Source of the DNA: an uncultured bacterium | Lineage (GTDB): Bacteria; Cyanobacteriota; Vampirovibrionia; Gastranaerophilales; Gastranaerophilaceae | Assembly (NCBI GenBank): GCA_902783125.1 | Contig: CACZPS010000136.1 | Coordinates: 1 to 60,867, forward strand | Length of the DNA stretch: 60,867 nucleotides | Reading direction: 5' to 3' | Shown: in pieces, positions 23,871-33,684 of the stretch | How positions within the stretch are numbered: the stretch's first letter is position 1 | How the letters are laid out: each line of letters begins with the position of its first letter | Notes under the pieces: generated by a model | Databases searched by the model: none | Told to the model about the DNA's origin: nothing | What the model saw: only the letters and a program-made list of their open reading frames with translations | Program-made: the position numbers and the translations under genes

Positions 23871-25193
23871 TTAAACTAATTCACCTTTAAGATACCAAGT
23901 CATAGAACCGGTGATTTTAACATCAACAAATTCTCCTGTTAAATCTCTTTCACAAGGGATATGAACCATTTTATTATTTCTTGTTCTGCCTGAAATAACA
24001 TTTTTACCATTATGGTTTTCAAACTTTTCAACAAGAACTTCTAACGTTCTACCTATATATTTTTTATTTGACAGAACGCAGCATTCTCTGTTTGTTTCGT
24101 TTAATCGAGCAAGTCTTTCTATCTTCTCATCTTCAGGAATAAATTTATCCACCCATTTTGCAGCAACGGTTTTTTCTCTTGGAGAATATGCCGCTGTATT
24201 TGAATAATCAAGTTCAAGAGCTTTCATGGCTTTTAGTGTATTTTCAAATTGCTCTTCAGTTTCTGCGGGGAAACCTGCTATAAAATCACTTGTTATTGTT
24301 ACATCTTTGATTTTTGAACGTAAATGGTCACAAATCTTTTTATAAGTAGCCACATCATATCTTCTGTTCATTTTTTTCAAAACATAATCATCCCCTGACT
24401 GCATTGGGATATGAAAATACTCGCACACCTTATCACAATCATTTACAGTATCGATTAACTCATCAGTAATATCTGTCGGATATGATGTAACAAACCTTAC
24501 CCTGAATTTGCCGTATTCATCTAAAGAGTTAATGGCTCTTAATAAACCCGATAAATTAATTTCTTCCCCATTTTCCCCTTTGCCTTTGTAACTGTCGACA
24601 TTTTGACCTAAAAGAGTAATTTCTTTAAATCCTTCTGAAAGCGCTTTTTTTACTTCTTTCATAATATTTTTAAAATCACGAGAGCGTTCTCTCCCTCTGG
24701 TATAAGGAACAATACAATACGAGCAAAAATTATTACAACCTTCCATAATAGGAACCCACGCATTAATACTTTTAACACGATTAATTTTATAATCTTTTTC
24801 TGCATAAGGGGATTCTTCGCAAGAACAAACTCTTTCACCATTTTCAACACGTTTAATAAGTTCAGGAAGCTCATACAACCTCTGAGTTCCAATTACCAAA
24901 TCAACATAAGGCGCACGTTTAAAAAGATTCTCTTTAACTTGCTGCGCAACACATCCCGAAAATCCGATTTTAATATTTGGTCTTGTTTTTTTCCATTTAC
25001 CCCAAACCCCGATTTGACTATATGCTTTATCTTCGGATAACTGACGAATTGAGCAAGTATTGATTATAAGCAAATCAGCTTTTTTCGGCTCATCAGTCCT
25101 CTCATAATCCATATATTCTAACATACCAAACATACGTTCAGCATCAGATTTGTTCATTTGACAACCAAGTGTTTCTATATAAACTTTTTTCAT
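23871..25193 (-). CDS. miaB: tRNA i6A37 methylthiotransferase MiaB
   Basis: A 440-residue MiaB that adds the methylthio group to i6A37 of tRNAs reading UNN codons. The N-terminal MTTase cysteines are in LGCQMNKSDAE, INTCSIR and FSGCVAQQ. The radical SAM CNNFCSYC is followed by IVPYTRGRERSR, the MiaB hallmark. A TRAM domain (about 375-440: KKYIGRTLEVLVEK...GRTRNNKMVHIP) completes it. It is a paralogue of MtaB at 15444. The upstream gene on this strand is tRNA-Arg at 25209. Confidence 0.97.
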   Translation of the reverse strand: MKKVYIETLGCQMNKSDAERMFGMLEYMDYERTDEPKKADLLIINTCSIRQLSEDKAYSQIGVWGKWKKTRPNIKIGFSGCVAQQVKENLFKRAPYVDLVIGTQRLYELPELIKRVENGERVCSCEESPYAEKDYKINRVKSINAWVPIMEGCNNFCSYCIVPYTRGRERSRDFKNIMKEVKKALSEGFKEITLLGQNVDSYKGKGENGEEINLSGLLRAINSLDEYGKFRVRFVTSYPTDITDELIDTVNDCDKVCEYFHIPMQSGDDYVLKKMNRRYDVATYKKICDHLRSKIKDVTITSDFIAGFPAETEEQFENTLKAMKALELDYSNTAAYSPREKTVAAKWVDKFIPEDEKIERLARLNETNRECCVLSNKKYIGRTLEVLVEKFENHNGKNVISGRTRNNKMVHIPCERDLTGEFVDVKITGSMTWYLKGELV

Positions 25194-25208
25194 ACTTACC
25201 TCTTAAAT

Positions 25209-25282
25209 CGTGCCCGATGGGAATCGAACCCATGACCTCAAGCTTCGGAGACTTACGCTCTATCCAACTGAGCTACGGGCAC
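25209..25282 (-). tRNA. tRNA-Arg (CCG)
   Basis: A 74-base cloverleaf on the minus strand. The acceptor stem is GTGCCCG/CGGGCAC, the D stem GCTC/GAGC, the anticodon loop CTCCGAA with anticodon CCG, the variable loop AGGTC, and the T arm ATGGG-TTCGATT-CCCAT, with discriminator G. All stems pair (two G-T pairs in the anticodon stem). The 3' CCA is not encoded. It reads CGG arginine codons, rare in this AT-rich sequence, and sits between miaB and the RTX-calpain gene. Confidence 0.96.
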
Positions 25283-25315
25283 ATACATTCATAATTATAA
25301 CATAATCCGTTAAAA

Positions 25316-28300
25316 TTACAGAGAGGTTTCAATATATTCATATATCGGAACAATATTTTCTTCAAAATGATAATCGGTCTGATTACTAAAAAATAAATCT
25401 GAGTTATCACTATTCATCCAACTAACAACTTCACCTGTAATTTCATCATAACTAATCTCGTTTGAACAATATGATGAACTTTTATATTTTGATTGTAACG
25501 CAGAATTATCCTGAAACATATCTACACCATAAACAATAGCGCACGGCAAAAAGCTATAAAATTTATCCAAATCAAGTGTTAGTTTGTCAGCATTATCCCA
25601 AACATTGATGAGCGTAACGTATTCACTATTAAATTCTTTCAAAGAATAAGCGTGACCGCCGACGACCCCAATTCTCGATGAACCGCTTGTATTTCCTGTT
25701 CCAATCGTTAAATTATTAATTTCACCGTTTTTATATGCATTCCAAAGTAAATTTAATTTCGCTTTATATTCTTCACTGCTCGATTCATAATTTGGGTCAA
25801 GATATGTTACCACAGATGAACCAAAAATATAATCGGATAATATTTCATAATCAACATCCATAACACTTGATTGATTATTTTCAGCAATTAGTTTATTTAA
25901 AGCATAATCAATCAGAGCAACATCTAAATCACCCGCAACATAACCTTTTTTCTCGCCGTCAATAATTTGTACCAAGTCAGATTTAGCAACACTTGCTGTG
26001 TTATTGCTGCCCGAATAATTGTTAAAAGTTACGGAATAGTTTTCTTCAGAAAGTTTTTTTATTGTAACAATATCGGATAAATCTTTGAAGTTTTTAGAGG
26101 AGGATAAACTTTCTAACATTGAAAATAACCGGCAATCCCCGCCCAATGAACCTTGGCAGTACCAACCAACTTGATAATCAATCTCATTTGTATACTCAAG
26201 TGTAATTCTGAAATCCTCGCAATTATATATTTTTTCAACCTTTTCCCAAGGTATATCATTTAAAGTAAATGTCTGTTGCACTCTATCTGAGTCAGCACCT
26301 GTATCTATTGTGTTATAAAGCCCGTAATAAGTCACATAATCACTGCCGCTATCTGTACTAATAGTATTAAAATTACTTTGTTGCTGGTAATAATCGGTAG
26401 AATCAATTACAAATCCCAGTCTGACTATATCATCACCATCTCCCGTAACAATATTGTTATAGCTTCCAATAAAAATTATATCATCGTCTTGACCTGACTG
26501 AGCAGCAAGATTAACATAATCACCGTATATAACAAGTCTGCCGTTTTCTAAGTATGATAAAGTTATATTATTCGGGGTTTCTGATAAAGATTTTAGGCTA
26601 TAATTAAAATCTTTATCCTGAAAAGTATCATTAAGCAACAAATTTGTTGTCACATTATTATAAAGAGTCATTTGGTGCGTAGAATAACTTCTGGAAACAG
26701 ATTTAAAAAACTCGGATAATGAGTATTCATTGTCCCCGATTTTTATATATGAAACACTCGTTCCGGACTTGTAATCTTTTATTCTGACAGAATCACTCTC
26801 TCCGTAAAAGATAAACAAGTCATCTTTTAATGGTTGGAAATTTAATTCAATATCTTTATCGAATACGAGAGTATCAATACCGCCGCCATTAATTATTGTA
26901 TCATTCCCGTCGCCTTCGTGAAAAATTATTTTATTATTATCTTGCCCTGCATTGATTGTGTCGTTACCTTTCCCTGCATTGATTGTATCGTCGCCTTTTC
27001 CTGCATTAATTTTATCATTACCTTTTCCACCGGTTATCACATCTTTGTAATCTGTACCATTAATCTTGGATTTTCCTGTTATGATAAATCCTTTTGTTGC
27101 ATCTGCTAAGTCGCTAAAGTTTTCATATATTTGACCCTCATGGTAAAACTCATATTCAGCCGTTTTTTTAGAAGTTGAAAAATATTTTTCTATTTTTAAT
27201 GAAGACTCAGTAATACTATTTTTTATAATCAAATTTTGACCGTTACGATACAATTCATAATCACTATTCAGGTCTTCTTTAAAATATATTTGCTGTAGAG
27301 CTGACACGTTTTGTTCTTTTATTATTACACTCCCAAACTTGCCATTAGTATTATCAATATTTATAGTATTACTTCCTTTTCCTGCGTATATAGTCGTTGT
27401 TTCTGAATTCCCGGATACCGAAATTATATCGTTATCTTTACCTGTAGTTATTTTAGTTTTACCGTTACCGATTACTTTTATATTATTCTGACCATTTCCG
27501 GCACTAATAGTATGAGTTCCGTCGCCTTCAACAACAATATCATCAGCCCCACTACCGGTTGTAATACTCTTATTCCCGCTATAGACAGTTATTTTATTAC
27601 CATCATTCCCCCCTGTAATTTTATCGGTATAACCATCCGTACCGGTTATAATATTATATCCTGCACCGCCTTTTATGGTTGTATTATGTTCTACTCCTGT
27701 TGCATCAATAGTTTCGCTAAATCTTGAACCTGTAAAAACACCTTTTGTGGAAAATTTACTTTTATCATAACTTAACAAATTAAATGTATTCAAATCAATC
27801 GGACTTGTATCATTTAACAATAAACTGACACTTCCGTTACCTACGACATTCTTTGTCCCAAAATTTTTAAGTTTTATTGTCCCGCAATGCTCATCACTAA
27901 CAAAAACATTTAAAATTAAATAGCCCTTTTCAACCGAATATTTAATAATGGTGTTATCTTTCTCAAAATATGTTAAATCAAGTATTAAATTCTCGTGATT
28001 TGTTAATGTAATAGTATCTGTATCAAACCTGTCTTTATAAATAATACTGTTTGTCCCAAATCCTCCTGAAATACTGTCATTTCCCACAGAAGAATAAATT
28101 ATATCATCGCCATAACCTGCGTATATCTTATCAATATTGTCTGTTCCCTTTATTTTATCACTATATTTTGTCCCAGTCAGTTTCCCCTTTTTAGGAACAG
28201 AAATAATATTATCATAGTTAATGATTTTTCCTTCAGTAATTAGATTATTCTTGATATTGTTATCATCATATATATATTTTAAAGATGAAAATTTGGAGAA

Positions 28301-28465
28301 CCTAACAGTTTTATTGTCACTTGAAGTTATTTCAAGCTCACCATCACAATTTATTACAAAATTCATCTCATCAAACGAATACTTATCGGTATATATCGTA
28401 GTTTTACCGCTTATACTTACAAGTGAAGGGTCATCCCAATTAATAAAGTACTTTTTGTTCGACAT
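25316..28465 (-). CDS. RTX-repeat protein with C-terminal calpain-like cysteine protease domain
   Basis: A 1049-residue protein. Calcium-binding RTX nonapeptides occur in blocks: about 116-135, 265-345 (degenerate) and 478-510 (GGKGNDKIN, AGKGDDTIN, AGKGNDTIN), and degenerate GDGDD/GADSD units up to about 728. The C-terminal part looks like a calpain (C2) protease: QGSLGGDCRLFSML matches the QGxLGDCWLL catalytic motif (Q771, C778), VGGHAYSL supplies H938, and LINVWDNAD supplies N954 in an N-x-W context like NPW. There is no N-terminal signal peptide, as expected for type I secretion of RTX proteins; a TolC-like gene lies at 33685 but no type I ABC partner is here. A secreted, calcium-dependent protease is inferred. 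Confidence 0.82.
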   Translation of the reverse strand: MSNKKYFINWDDPSLVSISGKTTIYTDKYSFDEMNFVINCDGELEITSSDNKTVRFSKFSSLKYIYDDNNIKNNLITEGKIINYDNIISVPKKGKLTGTKYSDKIKGTDNIDKIYAGYGDDIIYSSVGNDSISGGFGTNSIIYKDRFDTDTITLTNHENLILDLTYFEKDNTIIKYSVEKGYLILNVFVSDEHCGTIKLKNFGTKNVVGNGSVSLLLNDTSPIDLNTFNLLSYDKSKFSTKGVFTGSRFSETIDATGVEHNTTIKGGAGYNIITGTDGYTDKITGGNDGNKITVYSGNKSITTGSGADDIVVEGDGTHTISAGNGQNNIKVIGNGKTKITTGKDNDIISVSGNSETTTIYAGKGSNTINIDNTNGKFGSVIIKEQNVSALQQIYFKEDLNSDYELYRNGQNLIIKNSITESSLKIEKYFSTSKKTAEYEFYHEGQIYENFSDLADATKGFIITGKSKINGTDYKDVITGGKGNDKINAGKGDDTINAGKGNDTINAGQDNNKIIFHEGDGNDTIINGGGIDTLVFDKDIELNFQPLKDDLFIFYGESDSVRIKDYKSGTSVSYIKIGDNEYSLSEFFKSVSRSYSTHQMTLYNNVTTNLLLNDTFQDKDFNYSLKSLSETPNNITLSYLENGRLVIYGDYVNLAAQSGQDDDIIFIGSYNNIVTGDGDDIVRLGFVIDSTDYYQQQSNFNTISTDSGSDYVTYYGLYNTIDTGADSDRVQQTFTLNDIPWEKVEKIYNCEDFRITLEYTNEIDYQVGWYCQGSLGGDCRLFSMLESLSSSKNFKDLSDIVTIKKLSEENYSVTFNNYSGSNNTASVAKSDLVQIIDGEKKGYVAGDLDVALIDYALNKLIAENNQSSVMDVDYEILSDYIFGSSVVTYLDPNYESSSEEYKAKLNLLWNAYKNGEINNLTIGTGNTSGSSRIGVVGGHAYSLKEFNSEYVTLINVWDNADKLTLDLDKFYSFLPCAIVYGVDMFQDNSALQSKYKSSSYCSNEISYDEITGEVVSWMNSDNSDLFFSNQTDYHFEENIVPIYEYIETSL

Positions 28466-28522
28466 GGATACTCGTATATTTTTATAACATATATTTATAT
28501 TTTAATATGTTTTTGAAATTTT

Positions 28523-30064
28523 TCAAGAGTTTTTGCGTTTATTTTGATAACCATAAAAGGCATATATACTAAGCCCAATTAAAAGCCATAGTAAGAAATA
28601 CAACGGAGAATCCTTATCATTTGCAAATCTACACCACATTAAAAATGCACAAGTTAATATCCCTAATATTGGGAATAACGGACAAAATGGAACCTTAAAC
28701 GGGCGAGGTCTATTCGGTTCAGTTTTTCTAAGAATAAGAACCATAATACAAATAAGAATAAATGATGTAAATGTCCCAAAGTTACACAGCGCAGCAGACA
28801 CGTCTAAATCCATAAATAAAGCGCAAATAATAACAATAATCCCTGCAAGCCAAGTCATAACATGCGGAGTTTTATATTTCTTATGAACAGAGTTCAATGA
28901 TTTAGGTAAAAAATTATCTCTGCTCATTGCAAACAAAATTCTCGTAGTCCCTAATTGATATATTAAAAGCACTGTTGTTAATGCACATAATGCACCCACC
29001 GATATCAAACCGGCATACCAGTCTTTACCGATACATCTCATAGCATGAGCTAAAGGAGCCTGAGTGTCAATCGCCCCACAAGGCAAAATGCCTGTCAAAA
29101 CCAATGCAACCAACACATACAACAATGTACAAATAACCAATGTGGATAATATAGCTATCGGTAAATCTCTTTGAGGTTTTTTCGTTTCTTCAGCTGCTGT
29201 AGAAATTGCATCAAATCCAATGTATGCAAAGAATATTGTAAAAGCGCCCATAAATACACCCTTAACTCCATGTGGCATAAAAGCGGGTTCCCACCAGTTA
29301 TGAGGTGCAATATAGAATGAGCCGACAACAATAAACGAGGTTATTATAAATAAATTAAGAGCAACCAGAACACTGGCAAACCGTGTTGATTCTTTAACAC
29401 CTTTTACCAATAAAACTGTTAGAAAGAATACAATTAATATTGCCGGTAAATTAAGAGCAAACGGGATTTCAATCCCAAACGGTAAATGAATAAACGGCAT
29501 TTTATCATGAATATCCCAACCGAACCTGTCACAAAGAGTATACATAGTTCTGTAGTCATTTCTAAGCCACAAAGGACAAGATGTTATCCAAGCAGGTAAA
29601 ACATGAGAAAAGCCTTTTAAGAATTGAGTAAAATATCCTGACCAAGCACTTGCAACAGTAATATTTCCAATAGCATATTCGAGCATCAAAATCCAACCAA
29701 CCATCCAAGCCATAAATTCACCCATTGTTGCGTATGTATACGTGTACGCACTACCGGCAACAGGAATCATTGCGGATATTTCAGAATAAGATAACGCAGA
29801 AAAAACGCTTGCTAACGCAGCCAACAACATTGATATAACAACCGCAGGACCGGCTCCAACAATATCTTTCCCTCCTTGAATAGCAATTCCAATAATTGTA
29901 AAAATTCCGGTTCCTACAACAGCACCAATCCCTATAACAATTAAATCAAACACATTCAAGGTTTTCTTTAATCCTGACTGAGTTCCTGCTTCAATAAGCT
30001 CGTCCGGTTTTTTAATCGTCAACAAGTTTTTTATAAGATTATTTTGTAATAAGTTCTTGAACAT
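28523..30064 (-). CDS. APC-superfamily amino-acid permease (CAT type), second of a tandem pair
   Basis: A 513-residue, about 12-segment transporter of the cationic amino-acid transporter group. Typical motifs are IGIGAVVGTGIFTIIG in segment 1, VAGSAYTYTYATMGEFMAWMVGW, and AYIGFDAISTAAEETKKPQRDLP. The ATG lies inside the last codons of the upstream permease (26-base overlap), so translation is probably coupled. The two proteins are clearly paralogous but diverged throughout. The substrate (basic or other amino acids, or exchange with an amine) is not predictable. Confidence 0.88.
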   Translation of the reverse strand: MFKNLLQNNLIKNLLTIKKPDELIEAGTQSGLKKTLNVFDLIVIGIGAVVGTGIFTIIGIAIQGGKDIVGAGPAVVISMLLAALASVFSALSYSEISAMIPVAGSAYTYTYATMGEFMAWMVGWILMLEYAIGNITVASAWSGYFTQFLKGFSHVLPAWITSCPLWLRNDYRTMYTLCDRFGWDIHDKMPFIHLPFGIEIPFALNLPAILIVFFLTVLLVKGVKESTRFASVLVALNLFIITSFIVVGSFYIAPHNWWEPAFMPHGVKGVFMGAFTIFFAYIGFDAISTAAEETKKPQRDLPIAILSTLVICTLLYVLVALVLTGILPCGAIDTQAPLAHAMRCIGKDWYAGLISVGALCALTTVLLIYQLGTTRILFAMSRDNFLPKSLNSVHKKYKTPHVMTWLAGIIVIICALFMDLDVSAALCNFGTFTSFILICIMVLILRKTEPNRPRPFKVPFCPLFPILGILTCAFLMWCRFANDKDSPLYFLLWLLIGLSIYAFYGYQNKRKNS

Positions 30065-31613
30065 CTTCTTTTACTTCAATACTATTCTTTTCGGCTTGGC
30101 GGTTTTTAGAATAACCGTACAATGCATATATAATTATACCAAGAACAATCCATATTCCAAATAACATAGAAGAATCTTTAAGATTTTGGAACGAAAATAT
30201 CATTAATCCTCCGCAGCAAATTATTCCTAAAGCAGGGAACAATGGTGAAAATGGGACTTTAAACGGCCTTGGTCTATCGGGATCGGTTTTTCTCAAAATA
30301 AGAACCGCAACACAAATTACGATAAAAGATGCAAATGTTCCATATACGCAAAGATTCGCAGCATCACTTACATTAAATGTCATTGTTCCTATAATACATA
30401 AAAATGCAACCAACAATGTTAAAACATGCGGGGTTTTGAATTTAGGGTGCAATTGCTGAAAAACTTTCGGCAAAAATTTATCTCTGCTCATAGCGTACAA
30501 AACTCTTGTTGTTGCAAGATGAAGAACCATAAGAACAGAGGTCAACCCCGCAATAGCACCAATAGATATCAGTTCCGGAACAATTTTTATATTATGCAAA
30601 TTCATAACAAACGCTAAAGGCGCATTCAAAAATCCTGCATCAACACTCCCGCTTGTATTATAAATACCTGTTAAAACCAATGCAACAGAGATATAAACAA
30701 GCGTTGTAATAATAAGTGAACCGATAATCCCGATTGGTAAATCCTTTTGAGGATTTTTACATTCTTCCGCAGTCGTTGCAAGAGCGTCAAACCCAACATA
30801 AGCAAAGAAAATTGTAAACGCACCCATCAAAATTCCGCTCATACCGTTTGGAGCAAATGGTGTCCAGTTTTCCGGTCTAACACAAAACGCACCAAAAACA
30901 ACAAACAAAGCAATTACGGATAATTTAACAAACACCATAATTGCAGCCATTTTTGTAGAATCCTTTGTTCCTTTTATTAACATTCCGGTAGTGATAAGAA
31001 CTATTAAAATTGCAGGGATATTAATACAGAAAGGTATTCCCAAAACGTTCGGAATTGATGACAAATCCCCTCCTGTCGATTCAATCGTATGTTTAACCGA
31101 ACCATAGTTATCAACAAGCCATTGAGGCGGATTACATAACCAATTCGGAAGATATAAAGAAAATCTTTGTAAGAAATTCATAACATACTTTGACCACGAA
31201 CATGCAACACCAATGTAACCGAATAAATATTCTAAGGTCAATAACCAACCGACTATCCACGCACAAAATTCCCCCAATGTAACAAAGGTGTAAGTATAAG
31301 CTCCACCCGCAACAGGAATCATTGTTGAAAATTCACTATAACACATCGCTGAAAAAATACTGGCGATTGTCGCAATAATCATTGATACAACAAGAGCAGG
31401 ACCGGCTCCAGGAGTTCCTGCATGACCTGCTGCTGCAATACCGACAACCGCAAAAATACCGGAACCGATAATCGCGCCAACTCCAAGAATAATCAAATCT
31501 ATTGCGGTAAGTGTCTTTTCTAATCCGGCTTTACTGGCAGTTTCCATCATTTGTTCAGGATTTTTCTTGGTTAAAATATTGGTGAATAAATCACCCAGTA
31601 TATGCTTTTTCAA
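30039..31613 (-). CDS. APC-superfamily amino-acid permease (CAT type), first of a tandem pair
   Basis: A permease of about 524 residues with the same architecture as its downstream neighbour: LGVGAIIGSGIFAVVG, VAGGAYTYTFVTLGEFCAWIVGW, AYVGFDALATTAEECKNPQ. The open frame extends to an ATG at 31658, but I prefer TTG at 31613 (LKKHILGDLF), which has AAAGGAA upstream and aligns with the paralogue's N-terminus. The C-terminus has a charged tail (about 30 residues) in which the next gene starts. It lies downstream of glyQ on the same strand (97-base gap). Confidence 0.87.
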   Translation of the reverse strand: MKKHILGDLFTNILTKKNPEQMMETASKAGLEKTLTAIDLIILGVGAIIGSGIFAVVGIAAAGHAGTPGAGPALVVSMIIATIASIFSAMCYSEFSTMIPVAGGAYTYTFVTLGEFCAWIVGWLLTLEYLFGYIGVACSWSKYVMNFLQRFSLYLPNWLCNPPQWLVDNYGSVKHTIESTGGDLSSIPNVLGIPFCINIPAILIVLITTGMLIKGTKDSTKMAAIMVFVKLSVIALFVVFGAFCVRPENWTPFAPNGMSGILMGAFTIFFAYVGFDALATTAEECKNPQKDLPIGIIGSLIITTLVYISVALVLTGIYNTSGSVDAGFLNAPLAFVMNLHNIKIVPELISIGAIAGLTSVLMVLHLATTRVLYAMSRDKFLPKVFQQLHPKFKTPHVLTLLVAFLCIIGTMTFNVSDAANLCVYGTFASFIVICVAVLILRKTDPDRPRPFKVPFSPLFPALGIICCGGLMIFSFQNLKDSSMLFGIWIVLGIIIYALYGYSKNRQAEKNSIEVKEDVQELITK

Positions 31614-31710
31614 TATTAATATTCCTTTATTATTAGTTATTGCTATTAACGAAAGCAACAGTGAGCCACACTACTCAAGTAAATTGTAAGTTTAATAATT
31701 TACCTTATAT

Positions 31711-32586
31711 TTACCTCTTACACAGAGGAAAGCCCATTTCTTTACGTTGTTCAACATACAAACTAGCCACAGCGGCAGCCATTGTTCTTACTCTGTTGAT
31801 AAAATTTATACGTTCATCTTTGCTGATAACACCTCTTGCATCAAGAAGATTAAAAGTATGAGAACATTTTAAAACATAATCATACGCAGGAAGGACGAGC
31901 TTTGCCTCAATACACGTATCCACTTCTTTTTGATACAAATCGAATAATTGGAATAATCTGTCACCGTTTGAATACTCAAAATTATACTTAGATTGCTCGA
32001 TTTCATTTTGAAGATAAATTTCGCCATATTTAAGATTATTGTTCCAGTTGATATCAAAAACAGATTCCTTGTTTTGAAGATACATAGCAATTCTTTCCAG
32101 TCCGTATGTAATCTCTAAAGCAACCGGTTTAACCTCAATTCCGCCGACTTGTTGGAAATATGTAAACTGAGTAATTTCCATTCCGTCAAGCCAAACTTCC
32201 CAGCCGACACCTGCCGCACCAAGGGTTGGAGATTCCCAGTTATCTTCAACGAATCTTACATCGTGTTTCGATAAATCAATCCCCATAGCTTCCAAACTAC
32301 TCAAATAAAGCTCTTGAGCGTTATCAGGAGATGGTTTAAGTATTACTTGATATTGAAAATAATGTCCGAGTCTGTTTGGATTTTCACCATATCTCGCATC
32401 AGTAGGGCGTCTGCAAGGTTCAACCATTGCTGTAGACCAAGGTTCTGGGCCTAACGCTCTTAAAAAAGTTGCAGGGTTCATCGTTGAAGCCCCTTTTTCT
32501 GTATCATAAGGTTGCTGAATAACACAACCATAATCTGACCAAAATTTAGATAAATTCAATATTAAATCTTGAAAATTGAGTTCCAT
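31711..32586 (-). CDS. glyQ: Glycyl-tRNA synthetase alpha subunit
   Basis: A complete 291-residue GlyQ, the catalytic subunit of the bacterial (alpha-beta)2 glycyl-tRNA synthetase. [34 protein letters not shown] and [19 protein letters not shown] are diagnostic. The beta subunit gene glyS, often adjacent, is not in this window. GGGGATT provides the ribosome site. A good promoter (32622-32650) with a palindrome at the predicted start point lies upstream. No T-box leader is seen. Confidence 0.97.
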   Translation of the reverse strand: MELNFQDLILNLSKFWSDYGCVIQQPYDTEKGASTMNPATFLRALGPEPWSTAMVEPCRRPTDARYGENPNRLGHYFQYQVILKPSPDNAQELYLSSLEAMGIDLSKHDVRFVEDNWESPTLGAAGVGWEVWLDGMEITQFTYFQQVGGIEVKPVALEITYGLERIAMYLQNKESVFDINWNNNLKYGEIYLQNEIEQSKYNFEYSNGDRLFQLFDLYQKEVDTCIEAKLVLPAYDYVLKCSHTFNLLDARGVISKDERINFINRVRTMAAAVASLYVEQRKEMGFPLCKR

Positions 32587-32605
32587 TTATTTTAATCCCC
32601 AATGT

Positions 32606-32618
32606 TGTACAGTGTACA
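32606..32618. promoter_or_regulatory. Palindrome at predicted glyQ transcription start
   Basis: TGTACAGTGTACA consists of two TGTACA palindromes around a single base, so it is both an inverted and a direct repeat. It lies seven or so bases downstream of the candidate -10 box and 20 bases before the glyQ start codon. Its position would suit an operator. Confidence 0.3.
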
Positions 32619-32621
32619 CTT

Positions 32622-32650
32622 ATTTTACCTTAAAAACAGGTAAATTGCAA
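32622..32650 (-). promoter_or_regulatory. Candidate glyQ promoter
   Basis: On the minus strand TTGCAA (32645-32650) and TAAAAT (32622-32627) are spaced by exactly 17 bases, a good sigma70-type match. It predicts a leader of about 30 bases before glyQ. The rest of the 340-base gap 32587-32926 holds no gene. Confidence 0.5.
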
Positions 32651-32866
32651 ATTGGGTAAAAGATGTAATAAATTATAAATTTATAAATAAACGAGCTATA
32701 ATTCATCACTTTATCTCTGAAATGCTTCACGTTTTTATAATATTTACACCATAAAGAATGAAGATGTGAGAAAATAAAAAAAATATTTCCGTAACATTGT
32801 ATACAACTACTGTAGTTGAAATAGTCCGATATTATTATTTATCTCGAGATTGTCCATTTGGGTAAT

Positions 32867-32894
32867 TTTATCTAAAAATTTAGGTTTTTATAAT
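32867..32894 (+). promoter_or_regulatory. Candidate promoter of the NarL-type regulator
   Basis: TATAAT at 32889-32894 is a perfect -10 box; TTTATC at 32867-32872 (16-base spacer) is a weak -35. The start codon follows 32 bases later, with AAAGGAG as ribosome site. Confidence 0.35.
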
Positions 32895-32926
32895 CTTCTT
32901 ATAGATAAAAACAAAGGAGATCTAAA

Positions 32927-33601
32927 ATGACAGTAGTGACAAAGGAAATCAAGGTAATAATTGTAGAAGATTTTAAATTAACAAGGGTTGGCTTGCGCTG
33001 TGCGCTGAATGAAAATGATGATATTAATGTTGTAGCGGAAAGTGACAATGCCATCGATGGTTTAAAATTAATTGAGCGTTACACTCCTGATGTTGTGCTA
33101 ATGGATTTGGGGTTATCCGGAATGAATGGAATTGAAGCGATTAATAAAATTTCAGAAATGCACAAAGATATAAAAATAATTGCATTGACATCGCACGATA
33201 GAGAAGAAGAAGTTATTGCAACACTGACATCAGGTGCTACGGGATATTGTCTTAAAGATATTGACCCTAATAAACTTGCCGATGTAATCAGAGATGTTGC
33301 GGCAGGAGTATGCTGGCTTGACGCTGAAGTCGGTAAAAAAGTACTTAAAGCATTTCCTAAACAAGAAAATTTTAAATTATTAGGTCAAAATAGTAATCAA
33401 GAAAATATTATACCATTGACTGATAGGGAAAAAGAAGTGTTAAAACATCTGGTTGCAGGTAAAAGTAACACTGAAATTGCAAAAGAATTAATTGTAAGTG
33501 TTCATACAGCTAAAGCACATGTGTGCTCTATTTTGCAAAAAATGTGTGTGAATGACAGAGTACAAGCCGCAGTCAAAGCTGTGAAAGAAGGCTTAGTGTA
33601 A
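32927..33601 (+). CDS. NarL/FixJ-family response regulator
   Basis: A 224-residue DNA-binding response regulator. The receiver domain (about 8-125) has the acidic pair VEDF, the phospho-acceptor D in VVLMDLGLSGMNG, and conserved T and K (IALTSHD, YCLKDIDP). The LuxR-type helix-turn-helix (about 160-224) reads LTDREKEVLKHLVAGKSNTE and VHTAKAHVCSILQKM. It has a strong ribosome site and its own likely promoter. Its cognate kinase is not adjacent; the receiver-kinase at 8852 is one candidate. The TolC-like gene follows 83 bases later and may be co-regulated. Confidence 0.95.
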   Translation: MTVVTKEIKVIIVEDFKLTRVGLRCALNENDDINVVAESDNAIDGLKLIERYTPDVVLMDLGLSGMNGIEAINKISEMHKDIKIIALTSHDREEEVIATLTSGATGYCLKDIDPNKLADVIRDVAAGVCWLDAEVGKKVLKAFPKQENFKLLGQNSNQENIIPLTDREKEVLKHLVAGKSNTEIAKELIVSVHTAKAHVCSILQKMCVNDRVQAAVKAVKEGLV

Positions 33602-33684
33602 TACATAGCTAATATCTAAACACTTTGTTTTATTGCAAATGGTTTGCATTTGTATTATGATAGCAGTGTTTAGGTGAGGATTAT

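Noticed and set aside
25209-25282. tRNA gene as an integration site
   Set aside because: No integrase, direct repeat of the tRNA 3' end or island-like cargo boundary is seen next to it.
28523-31613. Tandem permeases as an assembly duplication
   Set aside because: The two proteins differ throughout and have distinct N- and C-termini, so they are true paralogues.
31711-32926. T-box leader for glyQ
   Set aside because: No specifier stem or T-box consensus (TGG in an antiterminator) is seen; the predicted leader is only about 30 bases.
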